Positions 54,601-61,458 of a stretch of DNA of 64,000 nt are shown here, piece by piece (the first letter of the stretch is position 1; every line of letters starts with the position of its first letter). The DNA comes from an uncultured Cohaesibacter sp. (GTDB lineage Bacteria; Pseudomonadota; Alphaproteobacteria; Rhizobiales; Cohaesibacteraceae), in NCBI RefSeq assembly GCF_963682185.1, contig NZ_OY821667.1, positions 3,237,501-3,301,500 on the forward strand, written 5' to 3'. The translations under genes and the position numbers were made by a program. Below the pieces are notes generated by a model that saw nothing but the letters and a program-made list of their open reading frames with translations, searched no databases and had not been told where the DNA came from.

Positions 54601-56623
54601 GGAATGCGTGGACATCTGTGGTCCGGGCGCTCTGGTGGCTGCCGATCAGGACGCTGGCTTGCTGCATGACCTGCAGTCCAAGTTCAACTTCCTGTCCAAA
54701 ACACCGAACACGCCAGCCCGCTTTGTTGAACCGGCCTTTGAGGACGACAACGAAATCAAGCGCATGATGCTGGATCGCGCCAACTACTATTCCACCACTG
54801 GTGGTCACGGTGCTTGTCGCGGCTGTGGCGAGGTTACGGCCATTCGTCAGGTTGTTTCCGCAACCCACGCGATCCACGACCGTCGTCAGAAAGCTCATGT
54901 GCGTGAGTTGGAAGAACTGGTCAACGGCCTGACCCTCAAGCTTGAAGAAGTCAAAGGCGATAGCGAACGTGAAGCCCGTATTTCCGGCGCCCTCAAGGTG
55001 CTCGAAAAACGCCTCTTCATGCTCGAAGGTGGCCCGACCGGCAATGGTCAGTCTCCGTTGGTTGTTGCCAACGCGACCGGCTGTAGCTCGGTTTATGCTT
55101 CGACCTTCCCGTTCAACCCTTACAATGACCCATGGGTCAACAGCCTGTTCCATGATGGACCGGCCGTCATCAAGGGTATCTTTGAAGGCACATCTGCCAA
55201 TGCGGCCGTTGACTTCAAAGCCATGCGTCTTGCCAAACTCGAATTGGCCAATGCCTATGATCCGGTAACGGATGAAGCATTCTTCAACAATTTCGAATGG
55301 CACAATTTCTCCGACGCTGAACGCGACCTGCTGCCAACCTTCATGAACATCTCCGGTGACGGTGCTGCTTATGATATCGGCTTCGGTGCTCTGTCTCGCT
55401 TGCTGGCAAGTAACACGCCAGTCAAGGTGATGGTGCTCAACTCCGGCGTTTACTCCAACACCGGTGGTCAGGCTTCCACGGCCTCCCTGTCCGGTCAGGA
55501 CAGTGACTTGGCCCGCTTCGGCAAGGCCAACCCTGGCAAGCTGGAAGACCGCAAGGAACTGGGCCTGATTGCAAGCTTCCACCCGAATGTTTTCGTGGTG
55601 CAGAGTGCAACCTCCTTCCCGGGTCACTTCCTCAAGAATGTGATGGCCTATCTGAAGCATTCCTCTTCACCGGCACTGCTTGACGTTTATACGCCATGTC
55701 AGGGTGAACACGGGATCGCCGATGACGCAGCCAACCGCCGCTCGAAACTGGCTGTCGAAGCCCGTGTCAGCCCGCTCTTCGTGCATGATCCCAAAGCAGG
55801 GAAAACCCTTGCTGAACGGTTTGACATCGAAGGCAACCCGGCCAAGGATCAGGATTGGGCCATGCAGACCATCTCCTATATGGAAGATGGCCAGCTCAAG
55901 CTCATGGATCTGCCGCTTACTCCGGCTGACTATGCTTACGACGAAGTCCGCTTCAAGAAGCAGTTCCGCCCGATCAAGGGTGAAGTGGACGCTGTGCCGC
56001 TGCATGAATATATCGACATGCCAACGGTAGAGCGTGGCCGCAAGGTTCCATACATCCTCAAGGCCAATGCCAAACGTGAACTGGTCAAACTGGAAGTTGG
56101 CGCCATGATCGTGCATCTGGTTGAAGAACGTCGTCAGAACTGGCGCACGCTTCAGCATCTTGCTGGTCAGACCGCTGCCAAACTCGATGCTGCTCACAGC
56201 AAAGAGCTGGCTGCAATGGAAGCAAAATACAAGGAAGCTCTGGAATCCCGCGAGCTTTCCATGGACAGCATCGCAGCCGGCATGGCTGAAATGGCATCCA
56301 TGTCTGCTTCCCCGGCTGTTCTGGGACTTGGAGGCACGGCATCAGCCGCAGCCGCAACCAATGGAGCTGCCGCAGCAGCGCCTGCTGGTGGCGCAAGCCT
56401 TCCCCATATCCATGATGAAGATGTATCCCTCTGCACCAATTGCAAGGCATGCTATCAGGACGTTCCCGAACTCTTCGAACTGACCAAGGTCGTTGAAAAT
56501 GGATCGGTCATGGAAGTGGCACACACCATCCCCGGTGCTCTGGAGCAGGTCGAAGTCACTCCGGACCTGAAGTCCCGCATCATGAAAGTGGCGGCAAAAT
56601 GCAACGCGGAGATCGTAAGATGA
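51644..56623 (+). CDS. nifJ: Long pyruvate:ferredoxin (flavodoxin) oxidoreductase with ferredoxin tail
   Basis: A 1659-residue single-chain pyruvate:ferredoxin oxidoreductase, probably converting pyruvate and CoA to acetyl-CoA, CO2 and reduced ferredoxin. Order: TPP-pyrimidine domain (about 10-260, GYPITPSTEIAE), domain II (360-480), gamma domain (540-740) and a 2x[4Fe-4S] domain (Cys 851, 854, 857, 861 and 982, 985, 988, 992). The TPP domain (1050-1470) has GACRGCG, GDGAAYDIGFGALS (1238) and NSGVYSNTGG. A helical linker and a ferredoxin-like tail follow (Cys 1597, 1600, 1603, 1653). Usual NifJ is near 1170-1200 residues; the extra length is a 120-residue insert between the clusters, a helical insert near 1080-1125 and the tail. 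The ATG at 51644 follows GGTGGAG. Confidence 0.93.
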   Translation: MNQNLPKTPAYPGHSTVINGNGAVAQVMGQVCGGVIGYPITPSTEIAEIYEAFRAGGGLNVWGRHPFFFEPEGEHSAQSGALGAALTGGQYVSNASSSQGVLYGLESHYVTVGKKVGGFVMQVAARSVSRHSLNVMAGHDDIYALLPSGYTILFGSNPQEAADLAAISYKVSAMSMIPVANGMDGFVTSHMMSEVLMPEEDLLREFIGDPSERIMCPTVAQEMLYGAKGRVFQLKRYLGRHSSDMEQDAYAKLVAFLDDNADAVEADNTGEMVAKTLDMLPAELHKQWSRQWTNAFQKGSRQRVPAQVDINNPGLTGGVQNQPDFQAGAVDHRTHFVRDVARFVREAMDEFSALTGRSYAPVKCFECEDAETVLVGLGSVTDDAEAVAAYLRRQGKKVGVVSIKMLQPFPDAEFVEAVKGKKAVTILERSDNTALTAFVKEALMKAMENGAGERYPGVPALKELPKLTTAIFGLGAHDLQPRHLVAAYENMDGACQPFVYLGSQFFSKDASPIMTELQAKLKEAYPETELMALETKPNPSLLPDGALRIRFHSVGGYGTIATGKLLTDILANALHLYSKSAPKYGSEKSGAPTNYYITLSPEPVLITNADLEDVEVVVSPDHKVFAHSNPLRGLVDGGTFILQSNLSPLEVWKELPSAMRKTIRDRKIKFLVVDGFAIAKKHAPVAALQTRMMGIAFIGAVCGHVERVTEGADREAVIEKIRSQINYKFGTKGEAVVEGNMAVIRDGVEETAVVDYSAPEFVEVDAAGDPVPEFSPSISSNMCRIASESSPEGLFDTAYYEETVAAPFRAGAIGEAPVLPGSGMFMPAGSAAAKDKGLFRREVPVFDPEKCTGCLDCSMVCPDAAIPPSVFDIDALLMAAAKDIDMPEKQREVIREYVRTVGETVRRKYNALDDAPSFAKLVAEAVNELYVESAVVKGNLERIVEAVSVLPVAKTRPFFDAMEAEHTGQGGLFAVAVDPWKCTGCLECVDICGPGALVAADQDAGLLHDLQSKFNFLSKTPNTPARFVEPAFEDDNEIKRMMLDRANYYSTTGGHGACRGCGEVTAIRQVVSATHAIHDRRQKAHVRELEELVNGLTLKLEEVKGDSEREARISGALKVLEKRLFMLEGGPTGNGQSPLVVANATGCSSVYASTFPFNPYNDPWVNSLFHDGPAVIKGIFEGTSANAAVDFKAMRLAKLELANAYDPVTDEAFFNNFEWHNFSDAERDLLPTFMNISGDGAAYDIGFGALSRLLASNTPVKVMVLNSGVYSNTGGQASTASLSGQDSDLARFGKANPGKLEDRKELGLIASFHPNVFVVQSATSFPGHFLKNVMAYLKHSSSPALLDVYTPCQGEHGIADDAANRRSKLAVEARVSPLFVHDPKAGKTLAERFDIEGNPAKDQDWAMQTISYMEDGQLKLMDLPLTPADYAYDEVRFKKQFRPIKGEVDAVPLHEYIDMPTVERGRKVPYILKANAKRELVKLEVGAMIVHLVEERRQNWRTLQHLAGQTAAKLDAAHSKELAAMEAKYKEALESRELSMDSIAAGMAEMASMSASPAVLGLGGTASAAAATNGAAAAAPAGGASLPHIHDEDVSLCTNCKACYQDVPELFELTKVVENGSVMEVAHTIPGALEQVEVTPDLKSRIMKVAAKCNAEIVR

Positions 56624-59385
56624 CCGTTGATACTGCAGTAACGCAGAACGCTCTGTTTGATCATCAAATGGATGTTCTGAAAAAGCATCTCGCAGCGGAC
56701 CCCCGGTCCCTGCGGAATGTCTTCATCGCGGACGGAGCCCAGGCCATGGCCTGGGAATTCCAGAAGGACGAGTTGGGCGAGCCCTTCATCAAGACTCTCT
56801 GGGGCCTTCTGCTCAAGAATGATGACATGAGCACCCTGATCCAGCGTTTCATCTGGAGCTTGCCGCTCCGTTTCAAACGCAAGTTTATCAAGGCGCTTGA
56901 TGCCTACATGTCCGACCGCTATCCCATGTTCAAGGGCCTTTCCGAAGGCTGGCCCGAAGACAGCTACATTCCGCCCTATATCCGCACGCCGGAAGAGCGG
57001 TCTGCTGACTTCGAGTTGGTGAACCAGGGCTATCTGGGCTATCAGTCCCTCGGCTATTCCTTGCGGGAAGTCGAAATGATCGTTTGGCTGGAAGTGCTTC
57101 GCGACAAACAGTGCGAAGATAAGCCTTGCGAACTGGGGCAGATAATCCAGCGAACCAAGGACGAAGAAGCCAAGAAGATTGGCGGCTGCCCGGTCAAGAT
57201 CCATATTCCGGAAATGATCGATCTGCTCGCCAAGGGCAAGATCCGTCAGGCGCTGGAATTGATCGAAAGCTGCAACCCGCTGCCAAACGTCACCGGTCGC
57301 GTCTGTCCGCAGGAGCATCAGTGTCAGGGTGTCTGTAAGCATACCAACCGTCCGATCGAAATCGGTCAGTTGGAATGGTTCCTGCCCGAGCATGAAAAAG
57401 CTGCCAATCCGGATCAGCTTGCGCGCTTTGCAGGCATTGTCAGCCCTTGGCAGAAAGCCGAAAAGCCTCCAATCGCGGTGGTCGGGTCCGGTCCGTCGGG
57501 CCTCATCAACGCCTATTTGCTGGCCGTTGAAGGCTTCCCGGTAACGGTCTTTGAGGCTTTCCACGAACTGGGCGGCGTGTTGCGCTACGGTATTCCCGAA
57601 TTCCGTCTGCCAAACTCGTTGATCGATGACGTGGTTGCCAAGATCGACGCTCTGGGCGGTCGCTTTGTCAAGAACTTCGTGGTCGGCAAGTCCGCAACCC
57701 TTGAAGATCTGAAAGCTGCTGGCTTCTGGAAAATCTTCGTCGGGTCCGGTGCAGGCCTGCCAACCTTCATGAATGTTCCGGGCGAAGAATTGCTCGGCGT
57801 CATGTCGGCTAACGAGTTCCTGACCCGCGTCAACCTGATGCGCGGTCGTGATCCGGCCTATGAAACGCCGCTTCCGGACGTCAAGGACAAGAATATCCTC
57901 GTGATTGGTGGTGGTAACACCGCGATGGACGCAGCCCGCACGGCAAAACGTCTTGGCGGCAATGTGACCATCGTTTATCGCCGTACCCAGTCTGAGATGC
58001 CTGCCCGTGTTGAAGAACTCGAGCATGCACTTGAAGAGGGCATTGAACTGGCTGAACTGCGCGGACCAAAAGAGTTCGTCGGCGATCATCACACCCATTT
58101 CGTCACCCACGCTGTTGTGGATGTGAACGAGTTGGGTGAACCGGATGCCTCCGGTCGTCGTCGTCCCCGTCCAACCGGTGAAGTCATCGAAATGCCGGCG
58201 GATCTGGTCATCATGGCACTTGGCAACAAGTCCAACCCGATCATTCCGTCCTCTGAACCCAAGCTTCAAGTCAGCAAATGGGGCACGATCAATGTTGGCA
58301 AAGACAGCCAGCAGACATCGATTGAAGATATCTATACCGGTGGTGACGCCGCTCGTGGTGGGTCCACGGCGATCCTTGCTGCCGGTGATGGTCAGGCTGC
58401 TGCCCGTCAGATCCTTGGTGCCATTGATCTGGTGTCTGACGAGATTGCTGACCGGGTCAAGAGAGCGGATCACTTCACCAGCCTTGGTCTGGCTGAACAT
58501 ACCGTTCTCAAGCACACGGATCTGGCTGCTGGCATTGTCGAGATGACTATCCGCGCACCAGTGATTGCCCAGTCCGCACGCGCTGGCCAGTTTGTGCGCG
58601 TTCTGGCAACCGATGATGGTGAGCTTATTCCGCTGACCCTTGCCGACTGGAACAAGGAAAATGGCACCATCGATCTGGTCATTCAGGGCATGGGTACCTC
58701 GACCAAGATGATGAACAAATTGAGCGAAGGCGACTTCTTTGCCGGTATTGCTGGCCCACTTGGGGAACCAAGCGACGTCAAGCAATTCGATCCGGAAAAG
58801 GAAACCGTTGTCTTCACTGCCGGTGGCGTGGGCCTGCCAGCCATCTATCCGATCGCCAAGGCGCATCTGGAAACCGGCAACCATGTGACGATGATCATCG
58901 GCTTCCGTTCGGCAGACCATCTGTTCTGGACGGGCGACGACGAACGCATGGGGCTGCTAAAAGCCAAATATGGCGACATGCTGGATGTTATCTATTGTTC
59001 CAACGATGGCACCTTCGGCATCAAGGGCTTTGTCACCAATCCGCTTGAAGACATGCTCAAGGACGACAAGACCTCCAAGGGCCGCAAGATTGCGGAAGTC
59101 GTCTCTGTCGGTCCTCCGATGATGATGCGTGCCGTCAGCGATCTGACCAAGCCATATGAAGTGCCGACTGTTGTCAGCCTCAACTCCATCATGGTGGATG
59201 CTACCGGCATGTGCGGCGCCTGCATGGTGCCAGTGCTCAAGGATGGCAAGACCCTGCGTCAGCATGCTTGCATCGACGGGCCGGAATTCGACGCTCACAC
59301 CGTCGAATGGGACAAGTTCCTGCCACGCTTTGGCCAGTTCAAGGTGCAGGAAGTCCGCAGCATGGAAAAGCACAAGCTCAACTGA
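56620..59385 (+). CDS. Fused NfnB-NfnA-like flavoprotein with an N-terminal extension
   Basis: A 921-residue fusion. Residues 1-160 are an extension I do not recognise. About 161-615 are NfnB/GltD-like (FAD loop VVGSGPSGL at 287-295; NADPH loop VIGGGNTAMDAARTAKRLGG near 428). About 616-921 are NfnA-like (AGQFVRVLATDD, TAGGVGLPAIYPIA, VGPPMMMRAV, and the [2Fe-2S] site with Asp860, Cys865, Cys868, Cys884). The first [4Fe-4S] motif is altered: only Cys165, 170 and 190 remain where the 502-residue paralogue has CxxCxxC plus two. Cys218, 229, 235 and 239 are kept. The start overlaps the nifJ stop (ATGA). It probably moves electrons between NifJ and NAD(P)H. Confidence 0.88.
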   Translation: MTVDTAVTQNALFDHQMDVLKKHLAADPRSLRNVFIADGAQAMAWEFQKDELGEPFIKTLWGLLLKNDDMSTLIQRFIWSLPLRFKRKFIKALDAYMSDRYPMFKGLSEGWPEDSYIPPYIRTPEERSADFELVNQGYLGYQSLGYSLREVEMIVWLEVLRDKQCEDKPCELGQIIQRTKDEEAKKIGGCPVKIHIPEMIDLLAKGKIRQALELIESCNPLPNVTGRVCPQEHQCQGVCKHTNRPIEIGQLEWFLPEHEKAANPDQLARFAGIVSPWQKAEKPPIAVVGSGPSGLINAYLLAVEGFPVTVFEAFHELGGVLRYGIPEFRLPNSLIDDVVAKIDALGGRFVKNFVVGKSATLEDLKAAGFWKIFVGSGAGLPTFMNVPGEELLGVMSANEFLTRVNLMRGRDPAYETPLPDVKDKNILVIGGGNTAMDAARTAKRLGGNVTIVYRRTQSEMPARVEELEHALEEGIELAELRGPKEFVGDHHTHFVTHAVVDVNELGEPDASGRRRPRPTGEVIEMPADLVIMALGNKSNPIIPSSEPKLQVSKWGTINVGKDSQQTSIEDIYTGGDAARGGSTAILAAGDGQAAARQILGAIDLVSDEIADRVKRADHFTSLGLAEHTVLKHTDLAAGIVEMTIRAPVIAQSARAGQFVRVLATDDGELIPLTLADWNKENGTIDLVIQGMGTSTKMMNKLSEGDFFAGIAGPLGEPSDVKQFDPEKETVVFTAGGVGLPAIYPIAKAHLETGNHVTMIIGFRSADHLFWTGDDERMGLLKAKYGDMLDVIYCSNDGTFGIKGFVTNPLEDMLKDDKTSKGRKIAEVVSVGPPMMMRAVSDLTKPYEVPTVVSLNSIMVDATGMCGACMVPVLKDGKTLRQHACIDGPEFDAHTVEWDKFLPRFGQFKVQEVRSMEKHKLN

Positions 59386-59417
59386 TATCTTTCAGTCTTA
59401 CGAGCCTTACATAATCG

Positions 59418-59453
59418 AGCCCCCGGAAGCATGCCTTCCGGGGGCTTTCTTTT
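59418..59453 (+). terminator. Terminator after the NfnB-NfnA fusion gene
   Basis: AGCCCCCGGAAG pairs perfectly with CTTCCGGGGGCT (12 bp) around a CATGC loop and is followed by TTCTTTT. It ends the nifJ operon about 33 bases after its last stop. Confidence 0.95.
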
Positions 59454-59562
59454 GAGACCTGGGAAATTGGTTCTGACTATGTCCCGATAGACAGTCTGCT
59501 ACAGTCGGTTACACAAAATCTGTGGGTAAATATGCGTAATTTTACCAAGCTTAGGGCCGGAA

Positions 59563-60072
59563 TTATAGCCCTTTACCGCTGATTTCGCGCTCGGCTGCAC
59601 GAATGATCCGTTTGAGTCCATCGGAGAAAGCGCCGCACTCTTCAGTGCTTTTAAACCCGTCGCGCAAAAGCTTTTCGGCATTTGCAGCAATCTCCGGCAT
59701 GATCTTTTCCAGTTTCTCCCGCCCCTTGTCTGTGAGCATGATAGGCTTGTGTCTGGCATCTGAATCAGATGCCGATCTGGAAATAAAAGACTTTTTCTCC
59801 AAAGACTTAAGAACTTTAGTCAAGCCTCCAGAAGAAATCAGAAGACCGCTGCGGAGACCCGAGGGGTTCATCGCTGTTCCCTGCTTTTGCGAACGCAAAG
59901 CCGCCAAGACATCAAATTCCATGTGTGTCAGGTCATGGGTTTTAAGGAGAGGCTTTATCGTTTCTTGCAACAGAGATGATAAGCGTTGCACCAAAGCCGC
60001 GCTTTGCATGAAAGGAGTAACCGCTTCAGGCCAATTTTCACGAATCTGTTTACTTCGTTCTTCCACATTCAT
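59563..60072 (-). CDS. MarR-family transcriptional regulator
   Basis: A 169-residue winged-helix regulator. It has an N-terminal dimerisation helix, LTHMEFDVLAALRSQ, the recognition-helix region GLLISSGGLTKVLKSLEKKS, and a wing with SASDSDARHKPIMLTDKGRE, all typical of MarR. It runs divergently from an RND efflux pump, so it most likely represses the pump and itself until a ligand binds. The ATG at 60072 starts MNVEERSK; a longer upstream frame would run through the intergenic operator and is rejected. The ligand is unknown. Confidence 0.9.
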   Translation of the reverse strand: MNVEERSKQIRENWPEAVTPFMQSAALVQRLSSLLQETIKPLLKTHDLTHMEFDVLAALRSQKQGTAMNPSGLRSGLLISSGGLTKVLKSLEKKSFISRSASDSDARHKPIMLTDKGREKLEKIMPEIAANAEKLLRDGFKSTEECGAFSDGLKRIIRAAEREISGKGL

Positions 60073-60086
60073 GACAGAATACCTAT

Positions 60087-60106
60087 TTATCTTTCCAGAA
60101 AGATAA
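60087..60106. promoter_or_regulatory. Perfect 20-bp palindrome, likely MarR operator
   Basis: TTATCTTTC-CA-GAAAGATAA is a perfect inverted repeat with 9-bp arms in the 117-base gap between the MarR gene (14 bases from its ATG) and the divergent pump genes. Size, symmetry and place fit the binding site of the neighbouring MarR protein. Confidence 0.75.
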
Positions 60107-60189
60107 GATGCTTTGTCAGCCTTGCTCTGGCAACGATGAATATTTGATAACCAAACAGTCAGTCCAAAACCACTAAGAGATACATAACC

Positions 60190-61452
60190 ATGATAGGCCC
60201 ACAAACAAGTATGCGCTTCGGGCACATGCTGCCTCCAACCTTTGCTCTTCTTGTCGGGCTGCTGGCCCCTGCTCTTGTTTCTGCGCAGCCTGCACCAGGT
60301 GGACCGATGGGAGGGCAGACCCAAGGTCCGTTGACCGTTGGTGTTATCACGCTTGAAGAGGCCGACGTTCCGTATGAAGTAACCTTGCCGGGACGGGCCG
60401 TGGCTTATGAGCAGGTTGATATTCGCCCACGCGTGAATGGTGTTATTGCAGACATTGCCTATACACCGGGGCGCCCGGTCAAGGTTGGCGATTTGCTTTT
60501 CCGTATCGACAATGAAACCTACGAAGCCTCTGTCCAGTCGGCAGAAGCTGAGGTTGCCAGCGCGCAGGCCTCTCTGGAAGGGGCTCAAATCACTCTTGAC
60601 CGCTACAAGAAGATTGAAGGCACCGGCATCTCCTCTGGTGATGTGAAGGATGCTGAAGTCAGTCTGCATCAGGCGGAAGCTTCGTTGAAAACAGCGCAGG
60701 CTGCTTTGCGCACCGCCAAACTCAATCTTGAATGGACGGAAATCCGCAGCCCGATCTCGGGCATTCCCGAAGTTGCAGATGTGTCAGTCGGCTCGATCGT
60801 GACGTCTAACCAGACGACAGCCTTGACGACAGTCACGCGGCTCGACCCGATTTATGTTGATGTACAGGAATCAAGCGTGCGAATGCTCTCTATCCGCAAT
60901 CTTGTCGAAAATGGCTTCATCAAGCGAGCAGATAAACTAAGCCTGAAGCTACAGCTTGAAACAGGCGAGACATTGGATGGAGAAGGTGTCCTCCGCTCGC
61001 CAGGGACTTCCGTATCAACCACGACCGGAACTGTGGCTCTGCGCATGGAATTCGAGAATCCAAAGCGTATGATCATCCCAGGGCAATTTCTGCGCGTGGA
61101 TGCTACACTGGGGACTTCTCAAGCCATATTGGTGCCGCAGGGCGCAACCCAGCGCGCCAGCGATGGCAGCCTAACGGTTTATGTGGCCCGCGACGGCAAG
61201 GTCGCCGTCGCGACCCTTGATGAAATCGGCTCTTATCAGAATAACTGGATCGTTACCGGTGGTGTTGAAACCGGAGACAAGATCATTGTCGACAATATCC
61301 GCAACCTCAAGGAAGGCATCGAAATCAAAACCCTTCCGGTTGAATATGTGGATGGCGTCATCAAGGAAGTGACTGATGGTGATGAAGCCAGTGCGTCCAG
61401 TCGCGATGCTTCGGACGGGGAACAGCCCGCCGCTGCGGCAGCGAAGGAGTAG
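60190..61452 (+). CDS. RND efflux membrane-fusion (periplasmic adaptor) protein
   Basis: The adaptor that joins an RND pump to an outer-membrane channel. The 420-residue protein has a signal peptide (about residues 1-32, cleavage near VSA) with no lipobox Cys, so it is not a lipoprotein. A HlyD-type fold follows: EVTLPGRAVAYEQVDIRPRV, the paired coiled-coil helices (VQSAEAEVASAQASLEGAQI ... SLKTAQAALRTAKLNLEW), SPISGIPEVADVSVG and TVALRMEFENPKRMIIPGQF. The C-terminus is charged and probably flexible. It is 6 bases upstream of the transporter gene. No TolC-like gene is seen before the window ends. Confidence 0.93.
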   Translation: MIGPQTSMRFGHMLPPTFALLVGLLAPALVSAQPAPGGPMGGQTQGPLTVGVITLEEADVPYEVTLPGRAVAYEQVDIRPRVNGVIADIAYTPGRPVKVGDLLFRIDNETYEASVQSAEAEVASAQASLEGAQITLDRYKKIEGTGISSGDVKDAEVSLHQAEASLKTAQAALRTAKLNLEWTEIRSPISGIPEVADVSVGSIVTSNQTTALTTVTRLDPIYVDVQESSVRMLSIRNLVENGFIKRADKLSLKLQLETGETLDGEGVLRSPGTSVSTTTGTVALRMEFENPKRMIIPGQFLRVDATLGTSQAILVPQGATQRASDGSLTVYVARDGKVAVATLDEIGSYQNNWIVTGGVETGDKIIVDNIRNLKEGIEIKTLPVEYVDGVIKEVTDGDEASASSRDASDGEQPAAAAAKE

Positions 61453-61458
61453 GCTGAC

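Noticed and set aside
54107-55660. 517-codon open frame antisense to nifJ
   Set aside because: Same reason: shadow of a strongly biased real gene.
56455-58920. 821-codon open frame antisense to the NfnB-NfnA fusion
   Set aside because: Very long but without any family motif, and it spans the nifJ/fusion junction. The plus-strand genes are clear.
60073-60669. Upstream extension of the MarR gene by about 200 codons
   Set aside because: It would cover the palindromic operator and run antisense to the adaptor gene. The start at 60072 gives a normal MarR length.
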